A stretch of 10,057 nucleotides of DNA from positions 1 through 10,057 of the forward strand of contig CAJGCO010000033.1 in assembly GCA_904501925.1 (NCBI GenBank), in the 5' to 3' direction. The position numbers were made by a program, and so were the translations under genes. The DNA is from an uncultured Alphaproteobacteria bacterium (GTDB taxonomy: Bacteria > Pseudomonadota > Alphaproteobacteria > RF32 > CAG-239). The notes under the pieces are model-generated. The model saw only the letters and a program-made list of their open reading frames with translations, was not told where the DNA came from and ran no database searches. Positions 6,912-10,057 of this stretch are shown here, in pieces. Within the stretch, counting starts at the first letter, position 1; each line of letters opens with the position of its first letter.

Positions 6912-7511
6912 TTATCGTTTCATGATAACATTACACTTTTCTGGTATCAAAAACCAACGTCTACTACGATAATGAGCCGGCTCAAGTTCCGAACCATCTT
7001 CCTTAGCCCAAAACCAAGCCGTAGGAAGAGCACCATCGCCAATAGCAACTCGCATCGCTGAAACCTTTGCCCAATTACGTCTCAAAGTGTTAACTTCTTC
7101 ACGCTCCAAGAAACATCCATTGTACTTATAAGCAAATGCTTTTGCTTCAGTATATCCCCAACATCTGTTAACACCAACCATACTATGAATAACCAATAAA
7201 GGACTAATCCTATATCCAATCACCATACCATGATCTTCAACAGGTGTTTCAGACTCAAACAAGTCTTCATAAACATAGCGTGGATTGTTAAAATCTTCCA
7301 CTCTATAAGGAAGATTACCTCTCCAAACTGGTTCATCACCAAGCCCCGAAAAATCACCAAACTCATAACGAGCATAATCCCATGGGCCAAGTGCCACAGG
7401 TTTAACTTTGTCGCTTGTAAAATCAACATAACGTTTAACAGCAGTCCAACGAGCTTTTGCTAAAATAGTTACCAGCAAAACAAACACAAAAAATAAAATT
7501 AAAACACACAT
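6912..7511 (-). CDS. membrane-anchored protein of unknown function (199 aa)
   Basis: I do not recognise the family. Residues 1-19 are a very hydrophobic helix followed by basic residues (AKARW, VKR). By the positive-inside rule this would put the bulk in the cytoplasm if the ATG at 7511 is right. The remaining 180 residues are soluble and aromatic-rich. A segment at about 118-170 (WGYTEAKAFAYKYNG, then FLEREEVNTL, then LPTAWFWAKEDG) loosely recalls DUF1566/Lcl-type domains, where a pattern around LPTxEE precedes a WxW(S/T) segment; this is a weak resemblance only. Cys at 117, 133 and 193. No Shine-Dalgarno precedes the ATG. The frame stays open upstream to a stop at 7557-7559, so a longer N-terminus from a non-ATG start is possible. 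It shares the bidirectional terminator with the flavodiiron gene and lies 76 bases after the 425-aa gene on the same strand. Confidence 0.7.
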   Translation of the reverse strand: MCVLILFFVFVLLVTILAKARWTAVKRYVDFTSDKVKPVALGPWDYARYEFGDFSGLGDEPVWRGNLPYRVEDFNNPRYVYEDLFESETPVEDHGMVIGYRISPLLVIHSMVGVNRCWGYTEAKAFAYKYNGCFLEREEVNTLRRNWAKVSAMRVAIGDGALPTAWFWAKEDGSELEPAHYRSRRWFLIPEKCNVIMKR

Positions 7512-7527
7512 AACAATAAAATTTAAT

Positions 7528-7566
7528 TTGATTATAATAATAGCTTCGTACCACTCTTATAATCAA
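7528..7566. repeat. 10-bp inverted repeat between the 199-aa and 425-aa genes
   Basis: TTGATTATAA (7528-7537) and TTATAATCAA (7557-7566) are exact reverse complements around 19 bases. The stem is AT-only apart from one pair and has no T-run, so termination would be weak. A perfect minus-strand TATAAT (complement of 7531-7536) lies within it. Confidence 0.4.
7531..7536 (-). promoter_or_regulatory. possible -10 element for the 199-aa gene
   Basis: A perfect TATAAT on the minus strand, but no recognisable -35 at 16-18 bases (TAAGAG at 17). If used, the transcript would start about 13 bases before the ATG at 7511 and carry no Shine-Dalgarno. In DNA this AT-rich it may be chance. Confidence 0.25.
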
Positions 7567-7587
7567 TCAATTTTAATTATGCAATAT

Positions 7588-8865
7588 CTATCTTGAATCT
7601 CTCATAGATGCCATTAGCATTGCATTCGCATTTACTTTTGTTTGTGGATGAACCTCTGCTAATTCTAAAGATAATTTTTGAGCAGGTTCACTAAGCTCTC
7701 TCTTATTAACTTGAGCAATAACACTTTGAATATTAGACACACCTTTCTGATTTTCAGAATCAAAACTAAAGGCTTTCACCTCTTTATTTACAATCATATC
7801 AAAAACTTTATCTGCTAACTCATTATCTTGAGGTGTAACCATTTTATCTACTGTTTCTTTAGGTAATTCTTGTCTATAGGCTAAAGATACCAACAACTCT
7901 TGAGGAGAGAATTCCCCCTCTTTATACCCAAAACTTTTCGCTAATTCACCATCTGAACAAAAAGCTTTAAACATAAGCCCTTTAGCATTTTCGCCATACC
8001 TCTCAATAAGTATATTCTGCATATCTTTAATATTATCAAAATCAGCAAAATTAATTTTAGCAGCATCTTGCCCTGAAACACCAGCATCATATTGACTTTT
8101 TTCATATTTAGCAGTTTTACCTAAAGTAACTTTTTCATATTCTAAATAATCATTATAACGCCCATCTTTTTTCGCATTATTATAAAGTTCTTCTTGTTTT
8201 TCATAAGGAATTTCTGGTGCATTAGCTAATACCAAATTTAATACCTCTGGAGTTACGCCTTCTTCTGGAAGCCCCAACGCTTTAGCTAATTCTTTATCTC
8301 CAGTCAACGATAAATATTCCAAAAAGCCACCATACAAATTATCTTTTCCTTCTTCTTTCATTTTATTATATTCTTCAGGTGTTGCTCCATATTTTTGAGA
8401 AATCCTTGTTGGATTTGACGGCTGCGCTGTCATGCAACTTAAAAGAGAATAATACATACACTCATCAGCTGAATATGAATCACCTTTAACTTTATGCTTT
8501 TCTAACTCTTCTTCTGCAGACCCTATTTCTAATACATCTTCTGTAACCTGCCCAATAGCAATAGGGTCACCCTCCATTGCTCTTGCTGCATGCATACCAA
8601 CTCTAGAAACATTATTCAACGTACCCATAACATCATTTAGCTTTTCTCCATCACCTTTCATCTCGGCTGCAAGATCTTCTCTTGATGGAACAACTTGCCA
8701 TGCCATGCTCATATCATCAGAAATAAGATTATCCGAACGTTCTGAAACTGTTTCTATTTTTGTAGGGCTATCATCTCTTTCAACATTATTATTTTCCATA
8801 GCATTCGCATTTAACGATGCTGACAAAACCGCAGCTACTGCTAAAGATTCCCATTTACCACTCAT
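7588..8865 (-). CDS. secreted protein with internal duplication and shared C-terminal tail (425 aa)
   Basis: Unrecognised family. The N-terminus looks like a Sec signal peptide: a Lys at position 4, a hydrophobic core LAVAAVLSASL, and ANA followed by Met23 as the likely cleavage site. The protein is therefore predicted to leave the cytoplasm. The mature part is acidic and mostly helical. Two segments align without gaps at an offset of 115 residues (about 185-223 and 300-338), sharing DxELAK, G, E, P, L, LA, E-x-P and E positions. Three Cys remain (136, 144, 303). The last 29 residues carry HPQTKVN and NAMLMAS, which recur at the end of the upstream neighbour. The ATG has AGGGAGA about seven bases upstream. 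The gene lies 42 bases after that neighbour with no terminator between, which suggests one transcript. Confidence 0.85.
   Translation of the reverse strand: MSGKWESLAVAAVLSASLNANAMENNNVERDDSPTKIETVSERSDNLISDDMSMAWQVVPSREDLAAEMKGDGEKLNDVMGTLNNVSRVGMHAARAMEGDPIAIGQVTEDVLEIGSAEEELEKHKVKGDSYSADECMYYSLLSCMTAQPSNPTRISQKYGATPEEYNKMKEEGKDNLYGGFLEYLSLTGDKELAKALGLPEEGVTPEVLNLVLANAPEIPYEKQEELYNNAKKDGRYNDYLEYEKVTLGKTAKYEKSQYDAGVSGQDAAKINFADFDNIKDMQNILIERYGENAKGLMFKAFCSDGELAKSFGYKEGEFSPQELLVSLAYRQELPKETVDKMVTPQDNELADKVFDMIVNKEVKAFSFDSENQKGVSNIQSVIAQVNKRELSEPAQKLSLELAEVHPQTKVNANAMLMASMRDSR
7606..7677 (-). repeat. C-terminal tail motif, copy 1
   Basis: Encodes residues 397-420 of the 425-aa protein: KLSLEL, then HPQTKVN, then NAMLMAS, five residues before the stop. 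It corresponds to copy 2 in the upstream gene. Sixteen bases (7637-7652, TTTGTTTGTGGATGAA on the plus strand) are identical in the two copies. Confidence 0.85.
7852..7968 (-). repeat. internal protein repeat, unit 2 (425-aa protein)
   Basis: Residues 300-338. Aligned with unit 1 at a fixed 115-residue offset it keeps D305, E307-L-A-K310, G313, E316, P321, L324, L328-A329, E333, P335 and E337. No gaps are needed. The function of the unit is unknown. Confidence 0.7.
8197..8313 (-). repeat. internal protein repeat, unit 1 (425-aa protein)
   Basis: Residues 185-223. The core is D190, E192-L-A-K195, G198, E201, P206, L209, L213-A214, E218, P220 and E222, matched by unit 2. Upstream of both units there is a KYG or RYG (about residues 158-160 and 289-291), so the duplicated block may be longer with a length difference. 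Confidence 0.7.
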
Positions 8866-8907
8866 AACAATATCTCCCTACATTTTATCTTTATTATCAC
8901 CAACATG

Positions 8908-10057
8908 TTATCTACCCTCCATTATAGAAGCCATTAACATCGCGTTTGTACTTACATTTACCTTTGTTTGTGGATGAATATTACTCATCTCTTCTGATAG
9001 TTTTTTACCAGCATCACTCATTTCTTTAGCATTATCATCTACTTTATCAGTTACCACTTCTTTTCCGCCAAATTCCGCCATTTTCTCTATAGCAACTTCT
9101 TCTGCAGAAATACTTGATTTATTCTCAAATCTCTCTTGATAATCATCTTTTCTTCCTTCTTGAATTTTATTAACCTCATTCATATCTACTTTATTATCAA
9201 AATACTCACTTAAACAACGATCATTATTTTCAACATCAGGCACAGAATTTACATACTCATCTACATTTTTTTCATCGCTTATTTTTCTAATATATCTATT
9301 TGCTAATCTTCCTAATTTTTTAAATAAACGCTTAGATTTTCTTGCAGATAACTCCGTTATTTCTCCGGAATTATCCTTTTTTCCACGTATTTCTCCATTT
9401 GCATTCATTCTAACTTCTGTTGCTTTATCACCTTTTTTAGATAAATAAGCCTTTCCACCATCCTCAGTTCTATTCGCTGAAAACTCGTCTTCCCCTTTCA
9501 TTGCTCCAACATATACATTTTGCCCATTTTCTGTTCGATAAGCATTAGCAAGGATGGTTTCTTCTACCCCATCTTTATTAGTTTTTTTAACTTCATCAAA
9601 TCTTTTAGCATAACTTGGAGATTTTTGTTCATCATGTTTTTCTATTTTAACACACTCTCCCTCATCATAATAATGCTTCTCTTTACTAATCTTCTCATGT
9701 TCAAAAACTACATCATTACCTAAATATTCACTAACAGCTCTTGGATCAATATGTCGTTTTTCAGCATCAGTTCTTTCCCATGTTTCAACTTCACCTTTTT
9801 CATTTGTAGTCTCTATAACTTCTGCTGTAATTACTCTTTTAGAATACCCCTTAAACGTATCAAACTCTTCACGCTCATATTCAAAATTATACGTATCTTT
9901 ATTTTTTCCATCAACATTTTCAACAATTGTCGTTGAAACAGTATTATTTACATTATCAATGGTTTTACTAACTCTAACATCATATGTTGCACCATGTTTT
10001 TGAGCACTTTTTTCTGAAGTTGAACATTTATAATCTTCAAGTTCATTAACCACAGCA
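8908..10057 (-). CDS. charged protein with shared C-terminal tail (N-terminus off the window)
   Basis: The frame is open to the window edge, so at least 383 residues are visible and the real start is probably outside; a GTG at 10051-10053 is in frame but has no visible RBS context. Unrecognised family. The sequence is rich in Lys, Glu, Asp and Asn. Positions below count from that GTG. Residues about 20-235 look like successive beta hairpins with Asn/Asp-Gly turns (NEKGEVETW, NKDGVEET, TENGQNVYVG, NANGEIRG, DNSGEITE), loosely like MORN or YD-type repeats. A basic stretch follows (ARKSKRLFKKLGRLANRYIRK, about 237-257), then an acidic helical region. The end, about 350-376, carries KKLSEEM, HPQTKVN and NAMLMAS as in the downstream 425-aa protein. 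Only two Cys are visible after the N-terminal region (134, 280). Cellular location cannot be judged without the N-terminus. Confidence 0.8.
   Translation of the reverse strand, partial: AVVNELEDYKCSTSEKSAQKHGATYDVRVSKTIDNVNNTVSTTIVENVDGKNKDTYNFEYEREEFDTFKGYSKRVITAEVIETTNEKGEVETWERTDAEKRHIDPRAVSEYLGNDVVFEHEKISKEKHYYDEGECVKIEKHDEQKSPSYAKRFDEVKKTNKDGVEETILANAYRTENGQNVYVGAMKGEDEFSANRTEDGGKAYLSKKGDKATEVRMNANGEIRGKKDNSGEITELSARKSKRLFKKLGRLANRYIRKISDEKNVDEYVNSVPDVENNDRCLSEYFDNKVDMNEVNKIQEGRKDDYQERFENKSSISAEEVAIEKMAEFGGKEVVTDKVDDNAKEMSDAGKKLSEEMSNIHPQTKVNVSTNAMLMASIMEGR
8926..9006 (-). repeat. C-terminal tail motif, copy 2
   Basis: Encodes KLSEEM, HPQTKVN, then NAMLMAS, five residues before the stop. 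Relative to copy 1 it has a two-residue insertion (VST-N in place of A-N). The shared block may extend upstream by about ten residues (V-x-x-x-V, then E-x-S). The identical 16-base DNA segment is at 8963-8978. Confidence 0.85.

Noticed and set aside
6911..6929. GTTATC and GATAAC inverted repeat at the end of the 199-aa gene
   Set aside because: Six-base arms in AT-rich coding DNA are expected by chance, and the strong terminator next to it already explains the 3' end.
7220..7463. Alternative frames over the 199-aa gene, one on each strand
   Set aside because: The 199-aa frame is longer, ends at a proper terminator and has balanced composition; the alternatives are short with no family signal.
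7528..7566. Inverted repeat as the terminator of the 425-aa gene
   Set aside because: The stem is almost all A/T and is not followed by a T-run on either strand, so termination cannot be claimed.
7606..9006. Shared tails as traces of a mobile element or transposon end
   Set aside because: The similarity is confined to the coding tail and is conserved at protein level; no terminal inverted repeats, target duplications or transposase fragments are visible.
8705..9936. Plus-strand frames opposite the two tailed genes
   Set aside because: They are Phe/Ile/Ser-rich, which is what the reverse of Lys/Glu/Asn-rich coding sequence yields. The minus-strand frames have RBSs or continue off the window.

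Overview
The window is an AT-rich stretch (roughly one third GC by eye) of a bacterial chromosome with Gram-negative features: two lipoprotein signal peptides, a Sec signal peptide, a DUF4422 glycosyltransferase and a short DUF465/YdcH-type protein of the kind common in Proteobacteria. Together with an oxygen- or NO-scavenging flavodiiron protein and a glycolytic phosphofructokinase, this suggests an anaerobic or microaerophilic, probably host-associated proteobacterium, perhaps one of the uncultured AT-rich gut Alphaproteobacteria. The taxonomic placement is inference; no rRNA or marker gene is present.

Left part (1-4393): the N-terminal two thirds of a 6-phosphofructokinase runs leftward off the edge. 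Diverging from it are a 70-aa DUF465-like coiled-coil protein with a strong sigma70-type promoter, a DUF4422 glycosyltransferase carrying an N-terminal membrane anchor, and a Kef-type (CPA2) cation:proton antiporter whose C-terminus is an extra membrane/soluble region instead of the usual TrkA-N domain.

Middle part (4398-6903): a lipoprotein alpha/beta hydrolase and a 99-aa lipoprotein lie in tandem on the minus strand, separated by an intrinsic terminator placed just before the hydrolase RBS. Divergent from them is a class A flavodiiron protein, preceded by a 19-bp perfect palindrome that may be an operator. A bidirectional terminator closes this block.

Right part (6912-10057): three minus-strand genes of unrecognised family. 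They are a 199-aa membrane-anchored protein with an odd translation start, a 425-aa protein with a Sec signal peptide and an internal sequence duplication, and a 5'-incomplete, highly charged protein of at least 383 residues. The last two are 42 bp apart and probably co-transcribed. Their bodies are unrelated, but both end in nearly the same C-terminal tail of about 25-35 residues (HPQTKVN followed by NAMLMAS, then four residues and the stop). This shared tail is the best candidate for something undescribed here: a possible C-terminal sorting, secretion or docking tag on otherwise different exported proteins.

No rRNA, tRNA, CRISPR array, insertion sequence or riboswitch was seen, and no gene-free stretch exceeds 300 bases.
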